Source: Tannockella sp964372125 (GTDB lineage Bacteria > Bacillota_I > Bacilli_A > Erysipelotrichales > Coprobacillaceae). Taken from it: 24,547 nucleotides of DNA. Under the pieces are notes generated by a model that saw nothing but the letters and a program-made list of their open reading frames with translations, made no database searches and was not told the DNA's origin. Positions 1-8,279 of the stretch are shown here, piece after piece. The stretch lies in assembly GCA_964372125.1 (NCBI GenBank), contig CAYJPL010000031.1:1-24547 (forward strand), in the 5' to 3' direction. How positions within the stretch are numbered: position 1 is the first letter of the stretch; each line of letters starts with the position of its first letter. The translations under genes and the position numbers were made by a program.

Positions 1-53
1 GAGACAAATAACTAATTAATAGTTATTTGTCCCCCACTCTTGACACAGAGCCA
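1..53. mobile_element. Probable end of an insertion sequence (ISL3-like terminus), cut by the window edge
   Basis: Read on the minus strand, the sequence ending at position 53 starts GGCTCTGTGTCAAGAGTGGG and runs on into a hairpin at 3-31. A terminus opening with GGCTCT resembles the terminal inverted repeats I associate with ISL3-family elements. The sequence does not look like part of tyrA, which stops at 71-73. The transposase and the other end would lie left of the window, so the family call rests on one partial terminus. If correct, the 8 bp next to it (54-61) would be one copy of the target duplication. The alternative is an ordinary intergenic hairpin. Confidence 0.42.
3..31. repeat. 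Perfect 12-bp inverted repeat (hairpin)
   Basis: The arms GACAAATAACTA (3-14) and TAGTTATTTGTC (20-31) are exact reverse complements around a 5-nt loop. No U-run follows on either strand, so it does not look like a standard intrinsic terminator. It lies just inside the putative IS terminus and may be part of that element. Confidence 0.8.
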
Positions 54-70
54 AATTTGTATGAGTAATA

Positions 71-919
71 TTATTTTTTTTCTAAATTTTCACGTCTTTT
101 TGAAGACTCAATAAAGCAATCTTTTAATTTCTTTTGATCACTATCTATTAGTGCATCTTTAATATCTTGTAATTGTTTCTCAAAACTATCTATCGAAGAT
201 AATAAGTATTCTTTGTTATGTAAAAACAGTTCAGACCACAATTCTTCATTTATATTCGCAATACGTGTTAAGTCACGATATGAATCACCGATATATTTTC
301 CAGTATCATATTTTTGATTATCACTATTAATTAGTGCAACAGCAATCGCATGTGGAAGCTGCGATGTAAATGAAATAACTTCATCATGAGCTATTGGAGA
401 CATTATCTTTACTGAACGAAACCCTAGACTTGCAACAAACTTTTCCATCATTAATATGGTTTCAGGTTTGTTTTGTTCATGTTCAATTAAAATATAGTTT
501 GCCCCTTGAAATACTTCCTTGCTTGCATAGTCATATCCTTTTTTTTCGCGTCCTGCCATTGGGTGACCACTTACAAATTCAACATCGTCTGATATGATTG
601 ATAATGCTTCATCAAGAAAATAGGATTTAATCCCAACTGCATCACTAATAATACTACCTTTTTTAAATTTGTTATTTTTGATAAAATCCAACACTAATGA
701 TGGATACAAACAAATAATTGTTAAATCACTTTCCATTAAAATGTCACTTGCATCAACAAAACCATCAATAATATATCCTTGTTGTTTTGCTTTATTTAAA
801 GTAGTTATATCTTTATCTACACCAAATACCTTATGCCCTAGTCCATGTAATGCTTGTACAAAACTTCCACCAATTACACCAAGTCCGATGACTGTTATAT
901 TCATACTATTTTGATTCAT
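71..919 (-). CDS. tyrA: Prephenate/arogenate dehydrogenase, tyrosine biosynthesis
   Basis: TyrA oxidatively decarboxylates prephenate to 4-hydroxyphenylpyruvate, usually with NAD+, in the cytosol. The 282-aa protein has a Rossmann fold with G12-x-G14-xx-G17. Asp35 at the end of the second strand favours NAD over NADP. The SGHPMAG motif holds the catalytic His at H119. A helical dimerisation domain fills the C-terminal third. There is no ACT domain, unlike the longer Bacillus type, so tyrosine feedback through ACT is not expected. The start is uncertain between the ATG at 919 and an in-frame ATG at 904; neither has a strong Shine-Dalgarno. The first overlaps the upstream gene by 14 nt, which suggests coupled translation. 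No other aromatic-pathway gene is in the window, and I see no terminator downstream. Arogenate specificity cannot be excluded. Confidence 0.9.
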   Translation of the reverse strand: MNQNSMNITVIGLGVIGGSFVQALHGLGHKVFGVDKDITTLNKAKQQGYIIDGFVDASDILMESDLTIICLYPSLVLDFIKNNKFKKGSIISDAVGIKSYFLDEALSIISDDVEFVSGHPMAGREKKGYDYASKEVFQGANYILIEHEQNKPETILMMEKFVASLGFRSVKIMSPIAHDEVISFTSQLPHAIAVALINSDNQKYDTGKYIGDSYRDLTRIANINEELWSELFLHNKEYLLSSIDSFEKQLQDIKDALIDSDQKKLKDCFIESSKRRENLEKK

Positions 920-1475
920 TTTTAAAAGTTAATCCCGAATAATTTTCTTTACAGTATTCAACAAGCTGTTGTTGTTTTAATGGGGACATATGGAATTTTA
1001 TATCTCCACCCTTTGTAGCAACTGTTACTTTATTTCTTTTTGGTGTAGCTAATTGTATATATTTGATTTTTTTAATTTCCACTGATTTATTTTGCAACAC
1101 CAATACACCTTTAGCTGTTATGGTTACAGTCATCGATATTACATAGTACCCTAGCAAACTGCACAGTGTTATTAGGTATCCAATAAATTGTGACAGTTCC
1201 CCAAAATAATTATTTAATATAACAAGTAATCCCACTATTTTAAGTACAAAACTAACATAATAAAATAAATCTACTCTCTTTACAGTAAATGATTTTTTAC
1301 CATTTGTTATTTGATTCATTGTCTTGATATTGCGTGCAAGCATCATGAATAAAATAGATACTAATAAAACCATGTTTAAAATATCCGATTGTTGTCCTTT
1401 ATAAACACCATAAATCGCAAATCCACCAACTACAAGTAATGTTGTTTGCATAATTCTTTGTATATATTTTGTCAT
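906..1475 (-). CDS. Unrecognised small membrane protein with C-terminal PH/YcxB-like domain
   Basis: I do not recognise a named family with certainty. The 189-aa protein has four likely membrane segments (about residues 8-24, 31-48, 69-89 and 95-116). A soluble C-terminus of about 70 residues follows, of beta-strand character and rich in Lys, ending in a helix. This is the pattern of bacterial PH-like or YcxB-like membrane proteins of unknown role. Its ATG overlaps the pncB stop by one base (TAATG), and tyrA starts inside its 3' end, so all three should be translated from one message. Nothing in the sequence ties it to NAD or tyrosine metabolism. The gene is real by its coding character and tight coupling; its function is open. 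Confidence 0.75.
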   Translation of the reverse strand: MTKYIQRIMQTTLLVVGGFAIYGVYKGQQSDILNMVLLVSILFMMLARNIKTMNQITNGKKSFTVKRVDLFYYVSFVLKIVGLLVILNNYFGELSQFIGYLITLCSLLGYYVISMTVTITAKGVLVLQNKSVEIKKIKYIQLATPKRNKVTVATKGGDIKFHMSPLKQQQLVEYCKENYSGLTFKNESK

Positions 1476-2935
1476 TATTTTTTCCTTCTTGCTAAAATTT
1501 CTATTTTTTCATCTAATAACTCTCTAGTTACATCCACGTAGTAATCATGTGGATATTCTAAACGGAAAATTTCATCCCAAAACCTTTGCTTTTGTTCAAT
1601 ACTATATGCAAGTATATCTTGTGGTGAAACTACATCATAGATGCATTTTCCATCTACAAATATCGGAACTTGAAGCTCTTCAATAGTATATGTATTTGCC
1701 TCAATCTTTTTTGATTTCCATATATTTGTTTGGTGATAGATTGTTAAGTCATCATGATGACTTAATTTTTGATCATAGAATGCAATTACATCAGCAATCG
1801 CTTTTTTAGTTTCATTGTCAAATAAACGATATAATTTTTTATACCCAGGATTTGTAATCTTACCTGTATTTTCAGATATTTTTATCTTTGGTATGATTTT
1901 ACCTTCTTTTTCTATTGCAACTAGTTTATATACTCCACCAAAAACTGGTGAACTTTTTGAAACTATTAAATTTTCTCCAACTCCAAAGCTATCTATTTTT
2001 GCACCTTGATCTAATATTGATCGAATTAAGTATTCATCTAGTGAATTAGAAGCAATAATTTTAACATGGTGAAGTCCTGCATCATCTAACATTGTTCTAG
2101 CCTTTTTCGACAAATACGCAATATCTCCACTATCTAAACGAATACCTTTTAATGTTTTATTCATTGGCTCTAAAATTTCTTTAGATAGTTTTATCGCATT
2201 AGGTACCCCGCTTTTAAGTGTATCGTAAGTATCAACTAATAATACACACTCATCAGGATAAGTTGATGCATATGCTTTAAATGCATCATATTCTTCTTCA
2301 AACGATTGTACAAATGAGTGCGCCATTGTTCCAATTACAGGAATATTAAATTCTTTACCTGCTAGAACTGTTGCAGTTGCTTTTACACCACCGATATACG
2401 CAGCTCTTGCTCCGTATAATGCACTATCATATCCTTGTGCTCTTCTAGCCCCAAACTCAAAAACATCACGACCTCGTGCTTCTTGTACAATTCTACTAGC
2501 TTTAGTAGCAATTAGTGATTGGTGATTAATTGTAACTAGTAGCAAAGTTTCAATAATTTGTGCTTCGATAAACTTTGCCTTTATTGTAATAAGTGGTTCA
2601 TTTGGAAATACTGGCGTCCCCTCTTTTACCGAGTAGATATCCCCTGTGAATGAAAAATCTTTTAAATAATCAAAAAACTCTTCATCAAATTTTTCTAATG
2701 ATCGAAGATAATCGATATCTTCTGCTGTAAAATACAAATTATTAACACATTCTATTAATTGTTGTAGTCCAGCAAAAATAGCAAAACCAGCATTATCTGG
2801 ATTCTTTCTATAAAACATATCAAAATAAACATACTGATCTTTATTTCCCTGTTTAAAATAATTATAAGACATTGTAAGTTCATATAAATCCATTAACAAT
2901 GTTAAATTCCTTTGATTCCCTGGATAACTTTTCAT
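1475..2935 (-). CDS. pncB: Nicotinate phosphoribosyltransferase (NAD salvage)
   Basis: PncB condenses nicotinate with PRPP, with ATP hydrolysis, to give nicotinate mononucleotide, the first step of the Preiss-Handler pathway. The 486-aa length matches the Bacillus-type enzyme. Visible family motifs are FEFGARRAQG (160-169), GTMAHSF with the phosphorylatable His at H206, VDTYDT (235-240) and the phosphate-site RLDSGD (266-271). The ATG is preceded by AAGGAG at a 7-nt spacing. It is the first gene of a three-gene operon with a good promoter at 2964-2991. I see no palindromic operator of the NiaR type in the short leader. The downstream membrane protein overlaps its stop by one base. Confidence 0.95.
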   Translation of the reverse strand: MKSYPGNQRNLTLLMDLYELTMSYNYFKQGNKDQYVYFDMFYRKNPDNAGFAIFAGLQQLIECVNNLYFTAEDIDYLRSLEKFDEEFFDYLKDFSFTGDIYSVKEGTPVFPNEPLITIKAKFIEAQIIETLLLVTINHQSLIATKASRIVQEARGRDVFEFGARRAQGYDSALYGARAAYIGGVKATATVLAGKEFNIPVIGTMAHSFVQSFEEEYDAFKAYASTYPDECVLLVDTYDTLKSGVPNAIKLSKEILEPMNKTLKGIRLDSGDIAYLSKKARTMLDDAGLHHVKIIASNSLDEYLIRSILDQGAKIDSFGVGENLIVSKSSPVFGGVYKLVAIEKEGKIIPKIKISENTGKITNPGYKKLYRLFDNETKKAIADVIAFYDQKLSHHDDLTIYHQTNIWKSKKIEANTYTIEELQVPIFVDGKCIYDVVSPQDILAYSIEQKQRFWDEIFRLEYPHDYYVDVTRELLDEKIEILARRKK

Positions 2936-2963
2936 TATGTATCTCCTTTACATATATGGCTAT

Positions 2964-2991
2964 ATTATATACTTTTTTCAAAAAAAATCAA
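2964..2991 (-). promoter_or_regulatory. Promoter of pncB operon
   Basis: On the minus strand TTGATT (2986-2991) and TATAAT (2964-2969) are separated by 16 nt. Transcription would start near 2957, giving a leader of about 20 nt before the pncB ATG. The rest of the 2992-3090 gap is AT-rich and holds nothing else I can support. Confidence 0.75.
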
Positions 2992-3090
2992 TACTTTTTT
3001 ACTCATATCCTACATACCATTTCTACGACAAATTATCATCAAAGAAGATACAAGTCTCTAATAATACTAAATAAATTTGATTTTTAATAG

Positions 3091-3115
3091 AAAAAAATCT
3101 ATCAAAAGATAGATT
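3091..3115 (-). terminator. Intrinsic terminator after rnc
   Basis: On the minus strand AATCTATC and GATAGATT form an 8-bp stem with a TTTT loop, followed directly by a run of T. The 5' arm overlaps the rnc stop codon, so release and termination are almost coincident. It ends the recG-plsX-rnc unit before the pncB promoter. Confidence 0.85.
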
Positions 3116-3791
3116 ATTTTGCCATTTTTGAAAGGGCTGCACGGGCAGCTTGTTGTTCTGCTTTTTTCTTACTTTGTCCTTGACCTACACCTAGTGTAAT
3201 TTCATCCATCATTACTGCAACTTCAAAAATTGGTGCATTTGATGGTCCTTCTGTTGATAGTAAATTATAAGTGACAGTTTTCCTTTGATCTGCTTGAACT
3301 AGTTCTTGTAATCTTGTTTTAAAATCAGTAATATCATCATAATTTACATCTGTCACATGTTTGTATATTGTTTTTTCTAATAGGTTTTCTACTTCAATAG
3401 CACCGCAGTCATGACAAATTGCTCCTATAAATGCCTCAAAGACATTTGCAAGCACACTATCACGATCATTTCCACCACTATTTCTTTCACCCATACCTAG
3501 ATAAATATAGTCACCTAAGTTTAGTTCTCTTGCAAATCTTGCAAGAGACTCTTCTCTTACTAACTTTGATCTTAATGTAGTCAGTTGACCTTCAGGTATT
3601 TTTTTATACAAATCAAATAGATGCATTGATACATGAAACTGTAAAACAGCATCTCCTAAAAATTCTAAGCGCTCGTAATCTTGTTCATGACGCCCACGTT
3701 CATTTGCATATGATGGGTGTGTAAATGCTTGTTTGTATAAACTAACATTTTTATATGGTATTTTCAGCTTGTCCAATAATTTTGTAATCAT
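3114..3791 (-). CDS. rnc: Ribonuclease III
   Basis: RNase III cleaves double-stranded RNA, including rRNA precursors. The 225-aa protein has an N-terminal nuclease domain with the signature ERLEFLGD (E40, E43, D47), then E119 in the second metal-site helix. A double-stranded-RNA-binding domain covers about residues 155-223, ending in the typical KKKAEQQAARAAL helix. N116 sits three residues before E119, where E. coli has Asp114 (alignment by eye). The ATG overlaps the plsX stop by one base (TAATG). Many Firmicutes place acpP between plsX and rnc, and smc/ftsY after rnc; neither is present here. A terminator follows immediately. Confidence 0.95.
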   Translation of the reverse strand: MITKLLDKLKIPYKNVSLYKQAFTHPSYANERGRHEQDYERLEFLGDAVLQFHVSMHLFDLYKKIPEGQLTTLRSKLVREESLARFARELNLGDYIYLGMGERNSGGNDRDSVLANVFEAFIGAICHDCGAIEVENLLEKTIYKHVTDVNYDDITDFKTRLQELVQADQRKTVTYNLLSTEGPSNAPIFEVAVMMDEITLGVGQGQSKKKAEQQAARAALSKMAK

Positions 3792-4765
3792 TATTCTAAT
3801 CCCGTCTTTATTTTTTCTACAACATCATTTTCAATCATCTTTACTACTAGGTGCATTGCATTTTCAAATGCAATCGCATTACTTCCACCATGTGCTTTTA
3901 CAATTGGTTTTTCAAAACCAATTAATAATGCTCCACCTGCGGTATCTGGATTAAATGTGTGCTTTAATACTCCTAATGGTTTTTTGATTATCAATCCACC
4001 AATTTTACCTCTTAATGATGCCATTAATGATTTTTTAATCGCCTTCATTAATACTGATGCAGTACCTTCTAACGTTTTCAAGCAAATATTCCCTGAAAAA
4101 CCATCTGTTACAATAATATCTACTTCTCCAGTAACGGCATGTTTACCCTCGATGTTACCGATGAAATTCATATCCTCAGTTTCATTTAATAGGCCAAATG
4201 CGGCTACGTGTACTTCGTCACCTTTATGATGTTCGGTACCGATATTTAATAATCCAACACGCGGTTGTTTTATTTTTAATACATTTTTTGCATAGATATT
4301 TGCCATAATTCCAAACGATTGTAATTGTTCAGGTGTGTTTGTTGCATTAGCCCCCACATCTAGCATTAAAACTCCATTGCCATCTAATGTAGGCATAGTA
4401 ACCATTAATGCAGATTTCTCTACACCTTGTATTCTTTTTACAAACAACATAGCACACGCATAGTATGCCCCAGTATTCCCGCATGAGACAACACCATCTA
4501 CTTCATTACGTCTTGCCATCATCATACTTGCAACCATACTAGAATCTTTTTTCCTACGAATCGCCATGATTGACTCATTCATATCTAGCACTTCACTTGC
4601 TTCTACTATTGTTACCATTGGATGGTCTTTTAATGCTACTAATTCCTCTGGTTTCCCTGCTACATGTAATTCTACATTTTTATTCTTACTTAAAAAAGAT
4701 AAACATGCCTCTACAACTATTGGACTCCCTAAGTCTCCTGACATTGCATCTATTGCTAATTTCAT
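3791..4765 (-). CDS. plsX: Phosphate acyltransferase PlsX
   Basis: PlsX converts acyl-ACP to acyl-phosphate, the acyl donor for PlsY in phospholipid synthesis; it is a peripheral membrane enzyme. The start used is the ATG at 4763-4765, which has a strong GAGGTGA Shine-Dalgarno at 4770-4776 and opens with the family N-terminus (MKLAIDAMSGD). A longer in-frame ATG at 4795 has no such site and lies against the recG stop. The resulting 324 aa fits the family. The glycine-rich start reads MSGDLGS where MGGDHAP is common, a mild divergence. Conserved stretches such as SCGNTGA and DVGAN are present. It lies 29 nt after recG and overlaps rnc by one base. Confidence 0.95.
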   Translation of the reverse strand: MKLAIDAMSGDLGSPIVVEACLSFLSKNKNVELHVAGKPEELVALKDHPMVTIVEASEVLDMNESIMAIRRKKDSSMVASMMMARRNEVDGVVSCGNTGAYYACAMLFVKRIQGVEKSALMVTMPTLDGNGVLMLDVGANATNTPEQLQSFGIMANIYAKNVLKIKQPRVGLLNIGTEHHKGDEVHVAAFGLLNETEDMNFIGNIEGKHAVTGEVDIIVTDGFSGNICLKTLEGTASVLMKAIKKSLMASLRGKIGGLIIKKPLGVLKHTFNPDTAGGALLIGFEKPIVKAHGGSNAIAFENAMHLVVKMIENDVVEKIKTGLE

Positions 4766-4783
4766 AAAATCACCTCGTTTTTC

Positions 4784-4789
4784 ATTATA
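4784..4789 (-). promoter_or_regulatory. Possible extended -10 between recG and plsX
   Basis: The 29-nt gap between recG and plsX contains TGTTATAAT on the minus strand, an extended -10 (TG-n-TATAAT). No convincing -35 lies 16-18 nt upstream. Any start here would be about 12 nt before the plsX ATG, close to the Shine-Dalgarno. It could be an internal promoter for plsX-rnc, but chance in AT-rich DNA is a real alternative. Confidence 0.3.
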
Positions 4790-4794
4790 ACACA

Positions 4795-6798
4795 TTAATC
4801 AATATATTCATTATTCTTTTTTAATTGTTCCTTTATTTTTTTCAATAATTCAACAAATCGATCATCTTTACTATTTTCTTTAAATAGTTCTTCTACATCG
4901 TTCTTTGCAGCTTGCAAAATCGCAAAGTCTTTATACATGTCACCAAATACAAATACAGCATCACCACTTTGACGATTTCCAAGCACATCACCTGGTCCAC
5001 GCATTGCTAAATCATATTTTGAAACCTCAAACCCATTTGTAGTTGTCTCCAAAAAAGTCAATCTTTCTTTAGCCTCTACTGTAGCCATATTAGATATTAG
5101 ATAACAATATCCTTGTTTATCACTTCTTCCAACACGTCCTCTTAATTGATGTAATTGGCTTAATCCAAAACGTTCAGCATTATAAATTATCATCATGTTT
5201 GCATTCGCTACATCAACACCTACTTCGATAACTGTCGTAGATATAAGTATTTTTATATCATTATTTTTAAATTCTTGCATAATTGTATCTTTTTGTTTTT
5301 CTAGCATCTGGCCATGTAATAAACCTACATTATACTCTGGTTCAAAATACTGTTTCATGCCTTGATATATCGATGATGCATCACGACTAATTATTGTTTC
5401 ACTTTTTTCAACTAACGGACAGACCACATATATTTGACCTCCAGTTTGTAAATATGATTGCATAGCTGGTAGTATATTTTTCACACTACTCCCCTTTACA
5501 ACTTTTGTGATGCATCCTTTTCTGCCTTTTGGCATAGTTTCAATAGTTGATACATCCATATCTCCAAACATACTAATTGCTAATGTTCTAGGTATTGGCG
5601 TTGCTGACATAATTAAAAAATCAACATGCTCGCCCTTGTTTTTCAACGCCTTACGCTGATTTACACCAAAACGATGTTGTTCGTCAGTTATTACTAATCC
5701 CAAATTATTATATATAACCTTTTCTTGAAATAATGCATGTGTTCCAACTATAATATCTATTTTCCCATCACGTATCTGGTCATATATTTCTTGTTTTTGC
5801 TTTATTGACATACTTCCAACGAGCAAACCAACATTGCATGAATCTCTTAATGTCGAAGTTAATGAATTGTAGTGTTGCTTTGCTAGTACCTCTGTAGGTG
5901 CCATAAACGCACTTTGATATCCTGCTAATTTATTTGCATACATCGCAATTACTGCAACTACTGTTTTTCCACTACCCACATCACCTTGTACAAATCGAAA
6001 CATTGTTAGTTTAGATTTCATATCATTTAAAATTTCTTGTACACAAGTTTCTTGGTCGTGTGTTAGTGGGTATGGTAGTTGACATATAAACTGGTTTACC
6101 TCACTATCTAAAAAGCACTTTTCTACACCAACTGCTTTATTTATATACCTTTTTGAATATTGCATAGTAAGTTGAAAAGTAAAGAATTCGTAATACTTTA
6201 TATATCTCATAGATTGCTTAATAGATTCGCTACTAGATGGATTATGTAATTCTAGAATAGCTTGTTTATAGCTACATAAACGGTATTTTTCAATAATATG
6301 TCTTGGCAATTGCTCATCTAAAGTTGACTTTAATAATGCTTTTTTTACATATCCTTGAAACATTCTAGTTGTTATACCATCTTTTAAATTGTATATTGGC
6401 GTAATCTTTTTTTGTTCTTTAATAGGCGTTAACTTAATATCACTCGCTACTATCGAATTTGTATTTTTATCATATTTTCCAATTATTGTAAGTATCATAC
6501 CTACTTGCATTTTTGAACGTATAAAATGACGATTAAAAACTGTAACCTTAAGTTCTATATCATGATACATTAAAACCATTGTCATCCTTGACATTTTTCC
6601 ATGATAAAAAACTTTTGGCATGGCTGCTAGTATACCTTCTATTGTACACTTTTCTTGATCAACCAAACCAGTTTCCTCAATGATTTGATATCTACTTGGA
6701 AAGTAGTTTATCAACTGCTCTATCGTTTTTATGTTCATTGAATTGAGTATTTCTATTTTTTCTTGCTTTATCTTTAGTATTTCAATTGTATTTTCCAT
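4795..6798 (-). CDS. recG: ATP-dependent DNA helicase RecG
   Basis: RecG remodels stalled replication forks and branch-migrates Holliday junctions. The chosen ATG at 6796-6798 has AAGGTGG five nt upstream (6804-6810). A GTG three codons earlier sits inside that Shine-Dalgarno and is less likely. The 667-aa protein has an N-terminal wedge/OB region (about 50-130). The helicase core has Walker A GDVGSGKT (272-279), DEQH (372-375), SATPIPRTLA (motif III), and a motif VI region containing HQLRGRVGRS followed by the RecG C-terminal region. Length is close to the usual 680-690. It leads the recG-plsX-rnc unit. I could not find a convincing promoter in 6799-6893, although the ackA terminator separates it from ackA. 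Confidence 0.96.
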   Translation of the reverse strand: MENTIEILKIKQEKIEILNSMNIKTIEQLINYFPSRYQIIEETGLVDQEKCTIEGILAAMPKVFYHGKMSRMTMVLMYHDIELKVTVFNRHFIRSKMQVGMILTIIGKYDKNTNSIVASDIKLTPIKEQKKITPIYNLKDGITTRMFQGYVKKALLKSTLDEQLPRHIIEKYRLCSYKQAILELHNPSSSESIKQSMRYIKYYEFFTFQLTMQYSKRYINKAVGVEKCFLDSEVNQFICQLPYPLTHDQETCVQEILNDMKSKLTMFRFVQGDVGSGKTVVAVIAMYANKLAGYQSAFMAPTEVLAKQHYNSLTSTLRDSCNVGLLVGSMSIKQKQEIYDQIRDGKIDIIVGTHALFQEKVIYNNLGLVITDEQHRFGVNQRKALKNKGEHVDFLIMSATPIPRTLAISMFGDMDVSTIETMPKGRKGCITKVVKGSSVKNILPAMQSYLQTGGQIYVVCPLVEKSETIISRDASSIYQGMKQYFEPEYNVGLLHGQMLEKQKDTIMQEFKNNDIKILISTTVIEVGVDVANANMMIIYNAERFGLSQLHQLRGRVGRSDKQGYCYLISNMATVEAKERLTFLETTTNGFEVSKYDLAMRGPGDVLGNRQSGDAVFVFGDMYKDFAILQAAKNDVEELFKENSKDDRFVELLKKIKEQLKKNNEYID

Positions 6799-6893
6799 TT
6801 GTACCACCTTGTACTATTGTAAAATATTTTGTTGATTTTAGCTACAAAATATAAAAAAAACATATGATTTATAAACTAATCTATTATTAATAT

Positions 6894-6916
6894 AAAAAAG
6901 CTAGCAAAGCTAGCTT
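6894..6916 (-). terminator. Intrinsic terminator after ackA
   Basis: On the minus strand AAGCTAGC-TTT-GCTAGCTT forms an 8-bp perfect stem followed by a T-run. It lies about 10 nt past the ackA stop. The remaining gap to recG is AT-rich with no clear promoter. Confidence 0.88.
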
Positions 6917-6925
6917 AGTTTTATA

Positions 6926-8116
6926 TTAAAGTTCTAATAATCGCTTTGTATCTCTGGCAATTACCAACTCTTCGTTTGTTGGAATAACATATATTTTAAC
7001 CTTTGACTCAGGCTTTGTAATCAGACGCTCTCCTTTTCCATTAACATTTGCTTCTTCATCGATTACTATTCCGAATGCTTCGCTTAGTAATTCGATAATC
7101 CCTGCTCTTGCATTAAATGAATTTTCACCAATTCCAGCAGTGAAAGCAATAGCATCTACACCGCCAAGAGCTACAAAGTATCTACCAATATACGCAATTA
7201 CACGGCGATAGAAAATTTCAATAGCTAATATTGCTCTCTCATTTCCTTCTAGCGCGGCTTTTTCTACATCCCTAAAGTCACTAGATACTCCTGAAACCCC
7301 AAGTAATCCCGATTCGCGATTTAACATTTTAATAACTTCATGTACATCTATATTTAGTGTTTCAATTAAATAATCTAATACCGAAGGATCTAAATCTCCT
7401 GAACGAGTTCCCATCATGATTCCTGATAATGGTGTAAATCCCATTGATGTATTAATAGACTTTCCATTTTTGACAGCACTAAGTGATCCACCTGCACCTA
7501 GGTGAGCAACAATTATTTTGGAATCTTCTTTATTCCCTAACAATTCTCTTACTCGTGACGAAACATAGAAATGGCTTGTTCCATGTGCCCCATATTTACG
7601 AATACCATATTCCTCATAGAATTTATATGGTATTGGATAAATATAACATCTTGGCGGTAATGTTTGATGGAATGCTGTATCAAATACCGCAACAGCACCT
7701 GCAGTAGGTATTGCTTCTTTAAAAGCATGATACCCTGTTAAGTGTGCTGGATTATGCAAAGGTGCTAGTGCTTTTAGTTCATCTATATGATTTACTACTT
7801 GTTCATTAATTATTACTGATTGATCATAGTAACTTCCACCTTGTACTACACGGTGCCCAACCCCTTTTATTTCATCTAATGATTCTACAATATTTTGTTC
7901 AATTAAAGTTTTCAATAACAATAACACTGCTTCTTTATGATCATTAATAGGTAATGTTTTTACTAATTTTTCATCATTGAATTTAATTGTGAAAATAGCA
8001 TCATCAAACCCTATTCTTTCTACTACCCCTGATGTAATAACACTTTCATCATTCATTTCGAATAATTGAAACTTTAGTGATGAACTCCCTGCATTTACTG
8101 CAATAATTTTTGACAT
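6926..8116 (-). CDS. ackA: Acetate kinase
   Basis: AckA interconverts acetyl phosphate + ADP and acetate + ATP, the substrate-level phosphorylation step of fermentative acetate formation. The 396-aa length is typical. The first family signature VNAGSSSLKF (7-16) supplies N8. Other active-site residues by alignment are R89 (GHRVVQGG), D146 (FDTAFH), H178 (YGAHGTSH) and R238 (GTRSGD). The start has AGGAGG six nt upstream. The gene is monocistronic, with a strong promoter and terminator of its own; phosphotransacetylase (pta) is not in the window. The leader of about 60 nt is longer than others here. Confidence 0.97.
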   Translation of the reverse strand: MSKIIAVNAGSSSLKFQLFEMNDESVITSGVVERIGFDDAIFTIKFNDEKLVKTLPINDHKEAVLLLLKTLIEQNIVESLDEIKGVGHRVVQGGSYYDQSVIINEQVVNHIDELKALAPLHNPAHLTGYHAFKEAIPTAGAVAVFDTAFHQTLPPRCYIYPIPYKFYEEYGIRKYGAHGTSHFYVSSRVRELLGNKEDSKIIVAHLGAGGSLSAVKNGKSINTSMGFTPLSGIMMGTRSGDLDPSVLDYLIETLNIDVHEVIKMLNRESGLLGVSGVSSDFRDVEKAALEGNERAILAIEIFYRRVIAYIGRYFVALGGVDAIAFTAGIGENSFNARAGIIELLSEAFGIVIDEEANVNGKGERLITKPESKVKIYVIPTNEELVIARDTKRLLEL

Positions 8117-8183
8117 ATAAAACCTCCTAATTTTATCTACAAACTATACTTACCATGCTACCACACATAGTAACCTTTATATC

Positions 8184-8212
8184 ATTGTAAAGTATGAACA
8201 CGCTTTTTTCAA
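8184..8212 (-). promoter_or_regulatory. Promoter of ackA
   Basis: On the minus strand TTGAAA (8207-8212) and TACAAT (8184-8189) are spaced 17 nt apart. The start would be near 8177, leaving a leader of about 60 nt that contains the short direct repeat TGGTA-GCA-TGGTA and a weak ACTAT/ATAGT pairing. I found no good CcpA (cre) match. Confidence 0.75.
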
Positions 8213-8279
8213 GTAATTGGACACGATTAAAAAAATTAAAAGTTTCACAAGAAATCATCTCGTGTTTTTTATATAAAGA

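Noticed and set aside
2936..2990. NiaR-type operator for pncB
   Set aside because: No dyad of convincing length was found in the promoter or leader, although pncB is commonly controlled by nicotinate-responsive repressors.
3957..4229. Plus-strand open frame of 90 codons
   Set aside because: It is antisense to plsX, which has clear conserved motifs, a ribosome site and coupling to rnc.
4766..4795. Longer N-terminus for PlsX starting at 4795
   Set aside because: There is no Shine-Dalgarno, and the extra ten residues precede the conserved family start, while the ATG at 4765 has GAGGTGA at a good distance.
8197..8212. CcpA (cre)-like site near the ackA -35
   Set aside because: The stretch TTGAAAAAAGCGTGTTCA has a central CG but misses several fixed positions of the cre consensus, so I do not call it.
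8221..8270. ACACGA/TCGTGT inverted repeat followed by T-run on the plus strand
   Set aside because: The loop is over 30 nt, the stem only 6 bp, and no plus-strand transcript ends here. It is likely chance.
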